This document shows, one piece after another, positions 63,691 to 64,000 of a stretch of DNA of 64,000 nucleotides. Numbering within the stretch: position 1 is the first letter of the stretch; every line of letters starts with the position of its first letter. Source of the stretch: Mesorhizobium sp. WSM3862 (lineage in GTDB: Bacteria; Pseudomonadota; Alphaproteobacteria; Rhizobiales; Rhizobiaceae); the NCBI RefSeq assembly GCF_002294985.1, contig NZ_NSGE01000005.1, positions 263,001-327,000 on the forward strand, given 5' to 3'. The notes beneath the pieces are model-generated. The model was not told the DNA's origin. It saw nothing but the letters and a program-made list of their open reading frames with translations, and searched no databases. The position numbers and the translations under genes are program-made.

Positions 63691-64000
63691 TTAAGCTTTC
63701 GCCCATGCTCCGCCGCGATCATGGCCGCGAAAAGGCGAGGGCGGCAGCGGCGGCGCGCCGATCAGCGCGGCGACGGCGGCAGCGGGCCGGAGATCGAAGG
63801 ACGGCAGGAAGCGGGTGAAGGGCGACACCGCAGGAACGATCGCCGTCGCCGGCGGCGCGGCATCACCGCCAGCCAAACCAAGGCGTTCGCCGCCGCGCCA
63901 CAGCGCGGGCTCGGCGGCCTGCGCCTTGCGCAGCAAGCTCGCCGGAACGTCGCCTTCCGGGGTAAATCGCTTGGCGGCGCCGGGACCTGCTGGCGCGATC
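63691..64000 (-). CDS. tilS: tRNA(Ile)-lysidine synthase TilS (3' part)
   Basis: The C-terminal 102 residues of a protein that continues beyond the window. The visible part LLRKAQAAEPALWRGGERLGLAG and FTRFLPSFDLRPAAAVAALIGAPPLPPSPF matches the end of alphaproteobacterial TilS, which modifies the wobble C of tRNA-Ile(CAU) to lysidine. The catalytic SGGxDS motif is out of view. Position directly upstream of ftsH is conserved in this class, which supports the call. Confidence 0.8.
   Translation of the reverse strand, partial: IAPAGPGAAKRFTPEGDVPASLLRKAQAAEPALWRGGERLGLAGGDAAPPATAIVPAVSPFTRFLPSFDLRPAAAVAALIGAPPLPPSPFRGHDRGGAWAKA

Overview
The window is GC-rich chromosomal DNA from an alphaproteobacterium of the order Hyphomicrobiales (Rhizobiales), most like Mesorhizobium or a close relative. 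This rests on gene content and neighbourhoods (phaR divergent from phaA-phaB, pyk with DUF1036, N-formylglutamate amidohydrolase with DUF1244, an rpoH2-like sigma gene, CarD, thiBPQ, serA-serC, tilS-ftsH and glmM), on palindromic intergenic elements that resemble rhizobial RIME repeats, and on signals typical of the group: GANTC (CcrM), TTAA-N7-TTAA (CtrA) and GGAAC-N17-CGTT (EcfG/RpoE2). I saw no rRNA, tRNA, CRISPR array, prophage or intact insertion sequence. Most of the window is core chromosome, with accessory insertions.

Layout. 1-2881: end of an amino-acid uptake operon coupled to a RidA-family protein and a SelA-like PLP enzyme, probably a small catabolic module for an unidentified amino acid. 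2973-5427: purE-purK, a small LprI-like periplasmic protein, and zinc-independent L36 (rpmJ). 5539-14459: TPR protein, alpha/beta hydrolase, pyruvate kinase and DUF1036, amidohydrolase and DUF1244, an MFS carrier, a LysR regulator divergent from an NAD-binding epimerase-like protein, and a DUF3309 miniprotein. 14559-22018: RND efflux pump with its adaptor, a coniferyl-aldehyde-dehydrogenase-like enzyme with a palindromic operator, and a patatin-like lipase. 22209-27481: two divergent citrate-synthase homologues, one carrying a helix-turn-helix, then phaR/phaA/phaB for polyhydroxybutyrate synthesis.

27482-33465: a 720-bp gene-free region packed with GANTC methylation sites, then a SUV3-like helicase, an S4 RNA-binding protein, ferredoxin FdxA and CarD. 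33538-37260: a RIME-like repeat, a second amino-acid (perhaps cystine) ABC transporter with a hairpin attenuator, and rpoH2 behind an EcfG-type promoter. 37418-40943: a secreted caspase-like/Sel1 protein convergent with an M48 metalloprotease. 41151-45696: thiBPQ under a TPP riboswitch, facing thiamine pyrophosphokinase. 45698-53499: ABC-F protein, homocysteine methyltransferase-like protein, a ccdAB toxin-antitoxin pair with a palindromic operator, a large proline/alanine-rich membrane protein, purA, and a DMT permease broken by one base. 53541-64000: serA, serC with a structured leader, two outer-membrane barrel genes with matching CtrA boxes, glmM, a secreted repeat protein lying where ftsH and glmM are usually adjacent, ftsH and the end of tilS.

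The best leads for undescribed biology are the GANTC array, the shared TTAA architecture of the two barrel genes, the citrate-synthase pair with altered active-site motifs, the RidA/PLP catabolic module, the periplasmic caspase-Sel1 protein, and the four-repeat secreted protein beside a possible IS scar.
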